64,000 bases of DNA from Iamia sp963728655 (lineage in GTDB: Bacteria > Actinomycetota > Acidimicrobiia > Acidimicrobiales > Iamiaceae), in assembly GCA_963728655.1 (NCBI GenBank), contig CAVSLD010000006.1, forward strand, positions 620,001-684,000, read 5' to 3'. The number at the start of each line of letters is the position of its first letter. Position 1 is the stretch's first letter. This document shows, piece by piece, positions 32,421-42,364 of this stretch. A program made the translations under genes and the position numbers. The notes beneath the pieces are model-generated. The model was not told the DNA's origin. It did not search any database and saw only the letters and a list, made by a program, of their open reading frames with translations.

Positions 32421-33467
32421 TCAGCCCTCGGTCCAGGCCACCAGGTCGTCGGCCGACCAGGTGTTGACGACCCGGTCGGGGCCCGAGGCCGTGGCGGACG
32501 GCCTTGTCGCAGCCGTAGGGCTGCCACTCCAGCTGGGCCGGGGCGTGGGCGTCGGTGTCGATGCTGATCCAGCAGCCCGGCGTCGACGGCCAGGGCCAGC
32601 AGCTCGTCGGGCGGGTCGCGGCGCTCGGGCCGGCAGTTGATCTCGACCGCGGTGTCGGTGGCCTCGCAGGCCGAGAACACCACCTCGGGGTCGAAGCGGG
32701 ACTGGGGGCGGACGTAGGCCGAGTCCGGGATGTCCTCCGGGCCCGGGTCGGGCAGCCCCTTGAGCTTGCGGCCGGTGCAGTGGCCGAGGATGTCGACCCG
32801 GGGGTCGAGGACGGCCTTCACCATGCGCTGGGTCATCTCGGTGCGGTCCATCTTCAGCTTGGAGTGGACGCTGGCCACCACCACGTCGAGGCGGTCGAGC
32901 ATGTCGTCGTCGCCGTCGAGGGAGCCGTCGACGAGGATGTCGACCTCGACGCCGGTGAGGATGCGGAACGGGGCCAGCTCCTCGTTGAGGCCGGCGATCT
33001 CCGCCAGCTGGGCCTCCAGCCGCTCCCGGGTGAGGCCGTGGGCCACGGTGAGGCGGGGGGAGTGGTCGGTGAGCACCAGGTAGTCGTGGCCCAGGGCCAT
33101 GGCCGCCCGGGCCATGTCGACGATGGGGGCGCCGCCGTCGCTCCAGGTGGAGTGGCTGTGGCAGTCGCCGCGGAGGGCGGCCCGCAGCTCGGCGCCGTCG
33201 CCGTCGGGCACGACGGTGGCGGCCTCCAGCTCGGCCAGGCGCTCGGGCACCGCGCCGTCGAGGGCCTGGACCGCCACCGCCGCGGTGCTGTCGCCCACCC
33301 CGCCCAGGCTGGTGAGCCGGCCGGCGGCGTGGAGCCGGCGGACCTCGTCGTCGCCGGCGTCGCGCAGGGCCTCGGCCGCGGTGCGGAAGGCGGCCGCCTT
33401 GCGGCTGGAGCCCGAGGCCCCGCTCGATGAGGTGGGCCACCCGGTCGAGGGCGGCCGCGGGGTCCAT
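32421..33467 (-). CDS. PHP-domain phosphoesterase, PolX-C-like (three frameshifts)
   Basis: About 347 residues after correction. An N-terminal helical segment with a helix-hairpin-helix-like LTSLGGVGDSTAAVAV is followed by the PHP domain (PF02811): metal site I GDCHSHSTWSDGG, LVLTDHSPRLTVAHGL, ILTGVEVDILVDGSLD, VASVHSKLKM, ILGHCTGR and the closing SIDTDAHAPAQLE. It resembles the C-terminal half of PolX without the polymerase, a group of stand-alone phosphoesterases of unknown substrate. Extra bases near 33410 (GGGGCCTCGGG), 32570 and 32487 split it. Start ATG 33467. Confidence 0.82.
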   Translation of the reverse strand: MDPAAALDRVAHLIERGLGLQPQGGRLPHRGRGPARRRRRRGPPAPRRRPAHQPGRGGRQHRGGGGPGPRRRGARAPGRAGGRHRRARRRRRRAAGRPPRRLPQPLHLERRRRPHRRHGPGGHGPGPRLPGAHRPLPPPHRGPRPHPGAAGGPAGGDRRPQRGAGPVPHPHRRRGRHPRRRLPRRRRRHARPPRRGGGQRPLQAEDGPHRDDPAHGEGRPRPPGRHPRPLHRPQAQGAARPGPGGHPGLGLRPPPVPLRPRGGVLGLRGHRHRGRDQLPARAPRPARRAAGPGRRRRAAGSASTPTPTPRPSWSGSPTAATRPSATASGPDRVVNTWSADDLVAWTEG

Positions 33468-33729
33468 GGGGGCGTCGAGCGGGGTCGACGGCGAGCACGG
33501 CGCCCAACCTACCGTCGGGCGCTCGTCGCCGTCCCGAGCGGCGGTCGCCGTCCACCACCGGGGCACGGTGACGGTTCGTCGGTCCGGGGCGACGTCGATC
33601 GACCCCGGCACGGGGGTGGGCTCGGTCTCCGACGGCGACGGGGCCGTCGCTCGGCGCCCCGCGATCGCCCCCGGTGAGGGCGACCGGGGGCATCGCGGGC
33701 CCACCCATCCCCGGCGGTAGGTTCGCCGG

Positions 33730-34810
33730 ATGGAGCGCTTCGGGTTCGTCGGCCTGCCCAACGCAGGCAAGTCCTCGCTGTACAACGCCCTGGCCGGGGG
33801 CGGGGCCCTGGCCGCGCCCTACGCCTTCGCCACCACCGACCCCAACGTGGGCGTGGCCAAGGTGCCCGACACCCGCCTGGAGCGCCTGGCCGAGATGTCC
33901 GAGAGCAAGAAGGTCGTCCACGCCAGCGTCGCAGTTCGTCGACATCGGCGGCCTGGTCGAGGGGGCCAGCACCGGCGAGGGCCTGGGCAACCGCTTCCTG
34001 GCCCACATCCGCGAGGTCGACGCCATCGTCTACCTGCTGCGGGCCTTCGCCGACACCGACGTCCCCGGCCCCGACGACCCGCTGGACTGCCTGCGGGTGC
34101 TGGAGATCGAGCTGGCCCTGGCCGACCTGGAGACCCTCGACGCCCAGATCACCAAGAAGCGCAAGGCGGCCCGGGTCGACAAGAGCCTCCAGGCCGAGGT
34201 GGCCGCGCTCGACGAGGCCCACGCCATCCTGGCCGAGGGCACGCCGCTCTACCGGGCCGACCTGTCCGGCCGAGACCAAGGAGTCGCTGCGGTCCTGGTT
34301 CCTGCTCACCGCCAAGCCGGTGATCGCCCTGGTCAACGTGGGCGAGGACGACCTCGACCGCATCGACGAGATCATCGCCCCCGTCGCAGGCCGAGCTGGG
34401 CGGGCCGGGCCGAGGTGATCGGCATGTGCGTGCAGCTGGAGGCCGAGGCGGCCCAGTTCACCGGCACCGAGCGGATCGAGATGCTCGAGGCCCTGGGCCT
34501 GGGCGACGGCGCCCTGGAGCGCTTCATCCACTCCGCCTACGAGATCCTCGGCCTGCGCACCTTCCTCACCACCGGGGAGAAGGAGAGCCGGGCCTGGACC
34601 TTCCGGGCCGGGCTCCACCGCCCCGCAGGCCGCCGGGCGCATCCACACCGACTTCCAGCGGGGCTTCATCCGGGCCGAGGTCATCCGCTGGGACGAGCTG
34701 CTGGAGATCGGCTCGTGGTCCAAGGCCCGCGAGGCCGGGAAGATGCGCCTCGAGGGCAAGGAGTACGTGGTCCAGGACGGCGACACATCGAGTTCCGCTT
34801 CAACGTCTGA
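33730..34810 (+). CDS. ychF: Redox-regulated GTPase/ATPase YchF (six indels)
   Basis: Obg-family P-loop protein that prefers ATP and binds ribosomes (OLA1/YchF). About 358 residues after correction, normal. G1 GFVGLPNAGKSSLYNAL, switch region TTDPNVGVAKVPD, G3 DIGGLVEGASTGEGLGNRFL, the YchF-specific helical segment ITKKRKAARVDK, then TGEKESRAWTFRAG and the TGS-like end RGFIRAEVIRWDEL with GKEYVVQDGD. Two indels are the same event, GTGCAG read as GTCGCAG (33939 and 34387). A missing T near 34784 precedes the final IIEFRFNV. TAGGTT (33718-33723) is 6 nt before ATG. Confidence 0.92.
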
Positions 34811-34827
34811 CCCGACCGAGCCGGAAG

Positions 34828-34868
34828 CTGCGTCCCTGGCTCGCGCCGACCGCGACGGAGGGACGCAG
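34828..34868. repeat. Repeated 41-bp hairpin, copy 1
   Basis: CTGCGTCCCT (34828-34837) pairs with AGGGACGCAG (34859-34868) and TTT follows, just past ychF. An element with identical arms and total length is at 59157-59197, again right after a stop codon, so a terminator role is likely. Confidence 0.7.
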
Positions 34869-34901
34869 TTTGGGCGGGGTGGGGGAGGGCACGCTCGGGC
34901 G

Positions 34902-35270
34902 GTGCTGACGGTGGACGGACGGGAGGTGGCGCCGCTGGAGGTGGCTGCCACCCGGCGAGCGCGGGGACGAGGACTGCTCGGTCGCGACGGCGTCGACGGG
35001 GCGCTGTGGCTGCCCGGCGTGCGCTCGGTCCACACCGTCGGGATGCGCTTCGCCCTCGACGTGGCCTGGGTCGACCGGGCCGGACGGGTGCTGCGCACCC
35101 GGACGATGGCGCCCCGTCGGGCCTCGACCTGGGTGCCCCGTGCGGCCGGCGTGCTGGAGGCCGAGGCCGGGGCGTTCGTCCGCTGGGGCCTCGTCCCGGG
35201 CGTGGTGGCCGGACCGGGTGTCGGCACCCGCGGCTGCCGCCCGCCCGGCCGCGAGCCTGCCGCCCACTGA
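34902..35270 (+). CDS. DUF192 family protein
   Basis: 122 residues, PF02643. The family core is visible: ARGRGLLGRDGVDGALWLPGVRSVHTVGMRFALDVAWVDRAGRVL, with the conserved H-T-x-G-M-R-F patch, followed by the usual VLEAEAGAFVRWGLVPG. Function is unknown; structures show a small beta barrel, often secreted in other phyla, but no signal peptide is seen here. GTG 34902 is the first start in a frame open upstream. Intact. Confidence 0.75.
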   Translation: MLTVDGREVAPLEVAATRRARGRGLLGRDGVDGALWLPGVRSVHTVGMRFALDVAWVDRAGRVLRTRTMAPRRASTWVPRAAGVLEAEAGAFVRWGLVPGVVAGPGVGTRGCRPPGREPAAH

Positions 35271-35327
35271 GCCCCACCGGTCGGTGCGGGGCGTCGCCGG
35301 CCGGTGGGCGGCGGCCACACTGGGGCG

Positions 35328-36362
35328 GTGACCGCTGCGCCCGGAGCCCTCGTCGTGGTGGCGACCCCGATCGGGAACCTGGGCGACCTCGCCCCGCGGG
35401 CCGTCGAGGAGCTGGCCCGGGCCGACCTGGTGTGCTGCGAGGACACCCGCCGCACGGGGCGGCCTGCTCAGCACGCCGGGGTCGGTGGGCCGACCCTGCG
35501 CCGGGTCGACGCCCACACCGAGGCCGATGGCCCGGCCGACGTGGTGGCCCGCATCGCCGCCGGTGCGCGGGTGGCGCTGGTCACCGACGCCGGCACCCCC
35601 GGCGTGTCGGACCCCGGGGCCCGGCTGGTCGCGGCGGTGGTCGACGGCCGGACTGGCGGTGACCACCGTGCCCGGGCCCGGTGGCCGCGGTCGCCGCCCT
35701 GGTGCTGTCAGCGGGTTCGCCACCGACCGCTTCGCCGTCGACGGCTTCCTGCCCCGCAAGGGGGCCGAGCGCAGCGCCCGGCTGGCCGAGCTGGCCGCCG
35801 AGCACCGCACCGTCGTGCTCTACGAGGCGCCCGGCCGGGTGGGTCGCACCCTGGCCGACCTGGCGCGGGCCTGCGGGGCGGACCGGCGGGTGGCGGTGGC
35901 CCGGGAGCTGACCAAGGTGCACGAGGAGGTGTGGCGGGCGCCCGCTGGCCGAGGCCGCGGCGCGCGTCGGCGACGACGAGGTGCGGGGCGAGGTCGTGCT
36001 CGTGCTGGAGGGGGCGGCACCCGCAGCGGGCGACGCCGCCGACGGCGACGTGCGGGCCGCGCCTGCGGGCGGCGCGGGACCGGGGCCTCGTCGCCGGGCC
36101 GGGCCGCGGCCGAGGTCGCGGCCGCCCTCGGCCGTCCCCGCCGGGAGGTCTACGCCCTGGCCCTCGGGGACGACGAGCGCGACGGGGTCGCGGTGATCCG
36201 CGACCCGCTGCGCGAGGTGCTCGACGCCGCCATGCGCACGCCCGACGACGCCACCGCCGACGACCTCGACCCCAGCGGAGGTGGCCACCCTCCGCCTGGC
36301 CCGCCGACGCTTCGGCGTGGCCCTGCCGCCGCCCTACGCCGCCCGCCCGGCCGAGCCGCGGC
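35328..36362 (+). CDS. rsmI: 16S rRNA 2'-O-ribose C1402 methyltransferase RsmI (several frameshifts)
   Basis: SAM-dependent methylation of C1402 in the 16S P site. Pieces in order across frames: VVVATPIGNLGDLAPRAVEEL, CCEDTRRTG, VALVTDAGTPGVSDPGARLV, LAVTTVPGPVAAVAALVLSGF, FAVDGFLPRKGAERSARL, VLYEAPGRVGRTLADLARA and VARELTKVHEEVWR. At least seven indels are needed (for example an extra G in GTCGACGGCCGGACTG near 35647, an extra C in GCGCCCGCTGG near 35941). The last part, about 36150-36360 (REVYALALGDDERDG, then LRLARRRFGVALPPPY), is of unclear origin and the stop cannot be fixed; the end coordinate is approximate. GTG start 35328. Confidence 0.75.
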
Positions 36363-36907
36363 CGCCTGCCCGTCCGCCCCGGTGGCCCGCCCGACGGCGC
36401 CGCCATCGCCGCGGTGGAGCGGCGGGCCTGGCGCGCCGGCTACCGAGGCGTGGTGTCCGACGCCTTCCTCGACGGGCTCGACCTCGGCTACCTCGGCGGG
36501 TACTGGACGGGGCGGGCCGCGGTGCAGCCCGTCGCCCCGGCACCGCCTGCTGGTGGCCGGACGGCCCGGGGAGGTCCACGCCGCCGTCGACACCGGACCG
36601 CGCCCGTGACGAGGAGGCCGGACCCGGCAGCCACATCGTGCGGGGAGGTCCGCAGCCTCCACGTCGACCCCACCGTCGCAGGGCGCGGGTCTGGGGTCGG
36701 CGCTGCTGGGCGCGGCCGAGTCGGCCCTGGTGGCCTCCGGGTTCACCGAGGCCACGCTCTGGGTGGTCGAGGGCAACGTCCGGGCCCGCCGCTTCTACGA
36801 GCGTCGGGGCTGGGCGGCCGACGGGGCCACCCAGCGTCGTCACGGCCGGGACCGAGCGCCTGGACGAGGTCCGCTACCGGCTGGGACGGCCCCTCGTCGC
36901 CCCCTGA
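36363..36907 (+). CDS. GNAT-family N-acetyltransferase (several frameshifts)
   Basis: Acetyl-CoA-dependent N-acetyltransferase fold, about 180 residues. N-terminal VRPGGPPDGAAIAAVERRAWRAGYRGVVSDAFLDGLDLGY, then HRLLVAGRPGEVHAAVDTGPARDEEAG, the acetyl-CoA loop EVRSLHVDPTVAGRGLGSALLGAAE and ATLWVVEGNVRARRFYERRGW are all recognisable after removing about six single extra bases (for example an extra T in GCGGGTCTGGGG near 36690). No start codon is visible in the right frame near 36363, probably lost to an indel; the boundary with rsmI is therefore approximate. Substrate unknown. Confidence 0.7.
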
Positions 36908-37003
36908 GACCCCCTCCGTGGCGGCCCAGGTCGGTGACCAGGGTCCGTCCGTCGGCCCGGCGGGGCCCGGAGCAAGGCGCTGCGGGGCGCGTAGCCTGGT
37001 CCC

Positions 37004-37395
37004 GTGGACCGGTGGGACGACGGCGACGACGGGGTGGACCCCGACGCTGCCGTGGGCCGTCGGCGGCGGCGACGACGACATCGCCTTCGAGGAGCTCTAC
37101 GACCTCGACGAGCTGGCGGCCATCGAGGCCGGTCCGGCCCGGGTCCGCCCCGAGCTGCCCCCCGACCGCATCTCCCACTGGCGCCGCCACTCCGCCCTCG
37201 GCGCGGTGATCACCGGGCTGGCCCTGGGCTACCAGGAGGTGTTCGACCCCGAGGAGGAGCGCTCCATCGTCATCGAGGTCGACGACGAGGGCGCAGCCCC
37301 GCGACCTGCCCGTCGAGCTGTTCCTCGACCCCGACTCGCCGTCGGGCAGCCTCTGCATCGTCCACCGCCCCGACCAGCCGCCGCCCGTCGTCTGA
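37004..37395 (+). CDS. Conserved hypothetical acidic protein (two frameshifts)
   Basis: About 129 residues after correction, function not recognised. The middle reads DDIAFEELYDLDELAAIEAGPARVRPELPPDRISHWRRHSALGAVITGLALGYQEVF and the end DLPVELFLDPDSPSGSLCIVHRP. One hydrophobic stretch (GAVITGLALGY) is too short and polar-flanked for a confident membrane helix. Extra C near 37057 (GGGCCGTCGGC) and extra G near 37292 break it. GTG 37004 is supported by TAGCCT (36992-36997) 6 nt upstream. It lies before metG; similar small acidic proteins occur there in related genomes by recollection only. Confidence 0.6.
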
Positions 37396-37421
37396 CGGGG
37401 CCGGCGGCCGCCGCCGACCGG

Positions 37422-37452
37422 TGGACAGAGTGTGCCTGGCACCCAGTGTCCA
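37422..37452. repeat. Imperfect hairpin with GTGCC-N-GGCAC core
   Basis: TGGACAGAGTGTGCC (37422-37436) and GGCACCCAGTGTCCA (37438-37452) pair at 12 of 15 positions, 27 bp after the previous stop. The TGCCTGGCA centre is shared with the palindrome at 57557. Confidence 0.5.
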
Positions 37453-37514
37453 GCTCGCCGACGAGGGCTTGTTGGCAGGGCTGGCCCGCGAGGGGTCGTC
37501 GCTAGGGTGAGCCC

Positions 37515-39083
37515 GTGCCCGGCCGCTACTTCGTGACGACCCCGATCTACTACGTCAACGACGCGCCCCACCTCGGCCACGCCTACTCCACCATCACCGC
37601 CGACGCCCTGGCCCGCTGGCACCGGCTGGTGGGCGACGAGGTCTGGTTCACCACCGGCACCGACGAGCACGGCCTCAAGATCCAGCGGGCGGCCGACGAG
37701 CGGGGCATCGCCCCCATCGAGCAGGCCGACTGGGCGTCGGCCCGGTTCCAGGAGGCCTGGGCCCTGCTCGACATCTCCTGCGACGACTACGTCCGCACCA
37801 CCGAGGCCCGCCACCACCAGGCCACCCAGGCGTTCCTGCAGAAGGTCTACGACGCCGGCCACATCTACTCGGCCACCTACAGCGGCTGGTACTGCGTCAG
37901 CTGCGAGGCGTACTACGCCCCCGACGAGCTGGTCGACGACCCCGACGGCGGCGACGTGGGCCTCTGCCCCATCCACCTCCGCCCGGTCGAGGAGCTGACC
38001 GAGGAGAACTGGTTCTTCCGCCTGTCGGCCTTCGCCGACCGGCTGGAGGCGTGGCTCACCGCCGACCCGTCGCCGGTGCGGCCCGAGGGCAAGCGCAACG
38101 AGGCCCTCGGCCTGGTGCGCGGCGGGCTCCAGGACATCTCCATCACCCGCCGCTCGCTCACCTGGGGCGTGCCCGTCCCGTGGGACGCCGACCAGGTCTT
38201 CTACGTCTGGTTCGACGCCCTCATCAACTACGCCACCTCCGTCGGCTACGGCGCCGACCCCGAGCGCTTCGCCGAGTGGTGGCCCCACGTCCACCACGTG
38301 ATCGGCAAGGACATCATCCGCTTCCACGCCGTCTACTGGCCGGCGATGCTGATGGCCGCGGGCGAGGAGCCGCCCCACCAGCTCGACGTCCACGGCTACC
38401 TGCTGGTGGGCGGGGCCAAGATGTCCAAGACGGCGGCCAACAAGATCGCCCCCGACCAGCTGGTGGGCGGCGACCCGGCCGAGGGCTACCCCGCCCTCGG
38501 CGTCGACGGCTTCCGCCACCACTTCCTCCACGACCAGCGCTTCGGCCCCGACGGCGACCTCTCCCTGGAGGGCATGGTCCAGCGCTACAACACCGACCTG
38601 GCCAACAACCTGGGCAACCTCCTGGCCCGGGTCACCACCGTGGTGGCCAAGAAGTGCGACGGCATCGGCCCTGCGCCCCGCGCCGACAGCCCGCTGGCCG
38701 CGGTGGCGGCCGAGGTGGTCGCGGCCACGACCGCAGGCGTGGGAGGCCACCGCGCCCGTCGGAGGCCCTCGACGCCACCTGGCGCCTCGTCCGCGAGGCC
38801 AACGCCCTGCTGGAGGACGCCGAGCCCTGGAAGGCCGACCCCGGCCCCGAGGTCGACGGCGTGCTGGGCGACGCCCTCGAGGTGCTGCGCATCGTCGCCG
38901 TGCTGGCCACGCCCGCCCTCACCCGCGCCCCGGCCGAGATCTGGCGCCGCATCGGCCTCGACGGCGACCCGACGGCCTGTCGCGTGCCCGACGACGTGGC
39001 CTGGGGCGGCTACCCCGGCGGCCTGCCGGTGGAGAAGGGCACCCCCCTGTTCCCCCGCCTGAAGCTCGACACCTGGACCGTGA
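37515..39083 (+). CDS. metG: Methionyl-tRNA synthetase (frameshifts near 38735, 38755 and the 3' end)
   Basis: Charges tRNA-Met. About 521 residues after correction. Class I signature HIGH appears as APHLGHAYSTI and KMSKS as GAKMSKTAANKI; the zinc-finger insertion has CVSCEAYY and CPIH. The anticodon domain follows, with NTDLANNLGNLLARV. Extra G in CGCAGGCGTGG and extra C in GCGCCCGTCGG break the frame. Read literally the gene then fuses to tatD, but one more extra base near its end would place TGA at 39081-39083, overlapping the GTG of tatD (GTGA), and the total is then a multiple of three. TAGGGT is 6 nt before GTG 37515. Confidence 0.92.
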
Positions 39084-39895
39084 CCGAGGCGCGGACGGCC
39101 ACGCTGCGGTGGACCGACGACCACTGCCACCTGCACCACGGGCGGCCCAGCCACGTCGACCACGACGGGGCGCCGGCGGAGGCAGTGGCCGAGGTGGTCG
39201 ACGCCGCCGCCGCCATCGGCGTCGAGCGCATGGTCACGGTCGGCTGCGACGTGGCCGACTCGGTGGCCGCCGCGGACGTGGCCGCGGCCCACCCCGGCCG
39301 GGTGTGGGCGACCGCCGGGGTGCACCCCCACGAGGCCAGCCAGGGCGTCGACGGCCTGGAGGAGGTCCTCGACCGCCCGGAGGTGGTGGCGGTGGGGGAG
39401 TGCGGCCTCGACTTCCACTACGACCACTCGCCCCGCGACCGCCAGCGCGAGGTCTTCGCCGCCCAGGTCGCCCTGGCCCACGCCCACGACCTGCCCCTGG
39501 TGATCCACACCCGGGAGGCGTGGGAGGACACCTTCGCCATCCTCGACGCCGAGGGCACGCCCCGCCGCACGGTGTTCCACTGCTTCACCGGCGACGCCCC
39601 CGAGGCCCGGCGCTGCCTCGACCTCGGTGCCCACCTCTCGATCTCGGGCATCGTCACCTTCAAGACCGCGGACGACATCCGCCGGGCCGTCGAGCTGGCG
39701 CCGCTCGACCGGCTGATGGTGGAGACCGACAGCCCGTTCCTCGCCCCGGTGCCGTTCCGGGGCCAGCCCAACCTGCCCGGCTACCTGCCGCTGGTGGGCA
39801 AGGCGGTGGCCGAGGTCAAGGGGATCGGAGCCGACGAGGTGGCCGACGCCACCTGGCGCACGGCCGCGTCCTTCTACGCCCTCGACCCGGTGTGA
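39080..39895 (+). CDS. tatD: TatD-family metal-dependent deoxyribonuclease
   Basis: 3'-5' exonuclease/DNase of the TatD type (PF01026), 271 residues. Metal ligands: DDHCHLH at the N-terminus, the Glu in VVAVGECGLDFHYD, His in LPLVIHTREAW, His in VFHCFTGD and Asp in LMVETDSPFLAPVPFRG. Linked to DNA repair and apoptosis-like DNA degradation. Intact. GTG 39080 is inferred from the 4-bp overlap with metG; the stop overlaps the GTG of ksgA in the same way, giving a tightly coupled metG-tatD-ksgA operon. Confidence 0.92.
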   Translation: MTEARTATLRWTDDHCHLHHGRPSHVDHDGAPAEAVAEVVDAAAAIGVERMVTVGCDVADSVAAADVAAAHPGRVWATAGVHPHEASQGVDGLEEVLDRPEVVAVGECGLDFHYDHSPRDRQREVFAAQVALAHAHDLPLVIHTREAWEDTFAILDAEGTPRRTVFHCFTGDAPEARRCLDLGAHLSISGIVTFKTADDIRRAVELAPLDRLMVETDSPFLAPVPFRGQPNLPGYLPLVGKAVAEVKGIGADEVADATWRTAASFYALDPV

Positions 39896-40712
39896 CGCCT
39901 CACCCGGACCCAGGCGGTGGCCCTGCTGGAGGCCCACGGGCTGGCGCCCAGCCGGGCGCTGGGCCAGAACTTCGTCGTCGACCCCAACACGGTGCGGCGC
40001 ATCGCCCGCCTGGCCGGGGTGGGCCCGGGCGACCCGGTGGTCGAGATCGGGGCCGGGCTCGGGTCGCTCACCCTGGCCCTGGCCGACACCGGTGCCGAGG
40101 TCACCGCCGTCGAGGTCGACCGCCACGTCGTGCCCGTCCTGCGGGAGGTGGTGGCCGACGCCGGCGTGCCGGGTGGTGGAGGGCGATGCCCTGGAGCTGG
40201 ACTGGTCCGAGGTCCTGGCCGGGCACCCGATCGGTGGACCCTGGTCGCCAACCTCCCCTACAACGTGGCCACCCCGCTGGTCCTCGACCTGCTCGACGAC
40301 GTGCCCGCCATCGGCCGGATGCTGGTGATGGTGCAGCGGGAGGCGGGCGAGCGCCTGGCCGCCGACGTGGGCGACGCCGCCTACGGCATCCCCTCGGTGA
40401 AGGTGCGCTACTGGGCCACCGCCCGCCTGGTGGGCAAGGTCGAGCGCCGAGGTGTTCCTGCCCCGGCCCAAGGTCGAGTCCGCCCTGGTGGAGATCACCC
40501 GCCGAGACGCACCGGCCACGGATGCCGACGCCGACCGGCTGTTCGCCCTGGTCCGGGCCGGCTTCGGCCAGCGCCGCAAGATGCTGCGCCGCTCGCTGTC
40601 GGCGCTGGTGGACGAGGCGGCCTTCGGCGAGGCGGACGTCCGCCCCGAGGCCCGCCCCGAGGAGCTCGGGGTCGAGGCCTGGGGCCGCCTCGCCGCCGCC
40701 TCCCCCGCCTGA
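39892..40712 (+). CDS. ksgA: 16S rRNA dimethyladenosine transferase KsgA (four indels)
   Basis: Dimethylates A1518 and A1519 of 16S rRNA late in 30S assembly. About 272 residues after correction. Motifs: RALGQNFVVDPNTVRRIARLA, the SAM loop VVEIGAGLGSLTLALA, EGDALELDW, the catalytic VANLPYNVATPLV and FLPRPKVESALVEI. GTG 39892 overlaps the tatD stop (GTGA); an extra C at about 39897 hides the start (GTG ACG CTC ACC CGG expected, giving VTLTRTQ). Further indels are near 40170 (GTGCCGGG), 40229 (one base missing) and 40450. Net excess of two bases agrees with the span. Confidence 0.9.
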
Positions 40713-40769
40713 GGGCGCCGCCGTCGGAAGTCGCTGGCCCTGATCGGCGCCGAGGGCCACGATGGCGCG

Positions 40770-41321
40770 GTGCACCTCGACGCTGCTGCTCTCGACGCCG
40801 GCCTGCCCGCCATCCGCCGGTCCCCGGCCGACGAGGGGACGGTGGAGATGATCGTGCGCCGCCCCGACCTCGGCCTCCGGGAGTGCCTCGACGTCGGCGA
40901 GCTGTCCACCGAGACCGGCCTGGTCGGCGACACGCTGGGACGCCCGTCCCAGCCGACGCACCGCCGACGGCGGGCCCCACCCGGACATGCAGCTCAACCT
41001 CATCAACGCCCGCGCTGTCGTCGCTCATCGCCGGGGGCGACGACGAGCAGCGGGCCCTGGCCGGCGACCAGCTCCACCTCGACCTCGACCTGTCGGTGGA
41101 GAACCTGCCGGCCGGGACCCGCCTGGCCCTCGGGCACGGCGGTCATCGAGGTCACCGACCAGCCCCACACGGGCTGCGCCAAGTTCCGCCAGCGCTTCGG
41201 GGCCGAGGCCCACCGGTTCGTCACCCAGGGCGAGGGGGCCGACCTGCGCCTGCGGGGCATCAACGCCAAGGTCGTCCAGCCCGGCACCGTCTGCGTGGGC
41301 GACGTCGTCCGCAAGCTCTGA
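40770..41321 (+). CDS. MOSC-domain protein (three frameshifts)
   Basis: About 182 residues after correction. The MOSC fold (PF03473; molybdenum cofactor sulfurase C-terminal) is represented by LNLINARLSSLIAGG, LHLDLDLSVENLPAGTRLALG and VIEVTDQPHTGCAKFRQRFG with the conserved cysteine, ending GTVCVGDVVRKL. MOSC proteins handle persulfide sulfur or reduce N-hydroxylated substrates. Extra bases lie near 40943, 41016 and 41131. No Moco enzyme is adjacent. GTG 40770 is the only reasonable start. Confidence 0.75.
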   Translation: MHLDAAALDAGLPAIRRSPADEGTVEMIVRRPDLGLRECLDVGELSTETGLVGDTLGRPSQPTHRRRRAPPGHAAQPHQRPRCRRSSPGATTSSGPWPATSSTSTSTCRWRTCRPGPAWPSGTAVIEVTDQPHTGCAKFRQRFGAEAHRFVTQGEGADLRLRGINAKVVQPGTVCVGDVVRKL

Positions 41322-41435
41322 CGCCCCGCCCACCCGCTCTCCACGCGACCTCGCCGTGGGCGGCGCATCCGTCCGAGGCCCGGGTGCAGTGGAGGGGCCT
41401 GGCCCGCCGACGGGGTCCGGCCTACCGTCGTGACG

Positions 41436-42213
41436 ATGGCGACGTCGTTCGAGTACTCGCGCCAGGCCCTGACCTACGACCGGACCCGGGCCGCCAGCCC
41501 GTCGGTGCTGGCGCCGCTGCGGGCCGCCCTCGGCGACCGGCCCGGGTCGCTGGTCGACGTCGGCGGCGGGACCGGCAACTACGCCCGGGCCCTGGCCGAC
41601 GAGGGGTGGGCGCCGGTGGTGGTCGACCGCAACGCCGGGATGCTCGCCCGGGCCGCGAGCAAGGGCCTCCCCGTCGCCCTCGGGGACGCCAGCGCGCTGC
41701 CGGTGGCGGACGGGTCGGTCGACGCCGTCGTGTTCGTCTCCATGCTCCACCACGTGCCCGACTGGGAGGCGGCCCTGGCCGAGGCCCGTCGGGCCGTCCG
41801 CCCGGGTGGGGTGGTGGCGGTGATGGCCTTCGCCCGGGAGCACGTCGAGGTGCACTGGGTGCTCGGCTACCTCCCGGCCACGCTGGACCACTTCGCCGGG
41901 CTCCACCAGACCCGGGCCGAGCTGCTCGGCGCCCTGCCCGGGGCGACCGAGCGGCCGGTGCTCTACGACGACGTCGTCGACGGGTCGGTGGCGGCGCTGT
42001 GCCGTCGGCCCGAGCTGCTGCTCGATCCCGGGGTGCGGGCCCAGACGAGCCTCTTCGAGTGGGCGGCCGAGAACACGCCCGACGAGCTCGTCTCCGGCAT
42101 GGCCCGCCTGGAGGCCGACCTGGCCGCCGGGCGTCCGTCCCCAGGACGCCGACCCCGAGCGCCGGGCCGCCGAGGGCGACGCCAGCGTCTTCGCCTGGCG
42201 CCGCCCCACCTGA
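41436..42213 (+). CDS. Class I SAM-dependent methyltransferase (one frameshift)
   Basis: 258 residues after correction. SAM-binding glycine loop SLVDVGGGTGNYARALADEG near residue 37, the acidic end of beta-2 in VVVDRNAGML, LGDASALPVADGSVDAVVFVSMLHH (motif II/III), and RRAVRPGGVVAVM. A UbiE/arsenite-methyltransferase-like fold; the substrate is unknown. An extra C near 42140 hides the correct end DADPERRAAEGDASVFAWRRPT. TACCGT (41423-41428) lies 7 nt before ATG 41436. Confidence 0.85.
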
Positions 42214-42245
42214 CACGGCCGAGCCCGCGGCGACGGCCCCGCCCA

Positions 42246-42297
42246 CCGTTCTGGTCCCGGGATGCGCCCGAAGGGGCCTGTTCCTCGACCAGAACGG
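42246..42297. repeat. Dispersed palindromic repeat, third copy
   Basis: CCGTTCTGGTC (42246-42256) and GACCAGAACGG (42287-42297) are a perfect 11-bp stem enclosing GCGCCCGAAGGGGCC. In reverse complement it aligns along its full length with the element at 8951-9000. It sits 32 bp after the methyltransferase stop and before the next promoter. Confidence 0.7.
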
Positions 42298-42364
42298 ACG
42301 GCGGGTCCGGTCCCGGTGGGGGCGGGTCGCAGGGGGTGGTCCGGGTCGGCTACCGTGCGGCGGC

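Noticed and set aside
29347..37395. Region of genuine pseudogenes or genome decay
   Set aside because: ychF and rsmI are conserved housekeeping genes, breaks are single-base with intact protein sequence on both sides, and there are no internal stops other than those caused by the shifts.
37515..39895. MetG-TatD fusion protein
   Set aside because: The fusion depends on the local frame after two clear indels; a GTGA overlap at 39080 explains separate genes with in-phase length.
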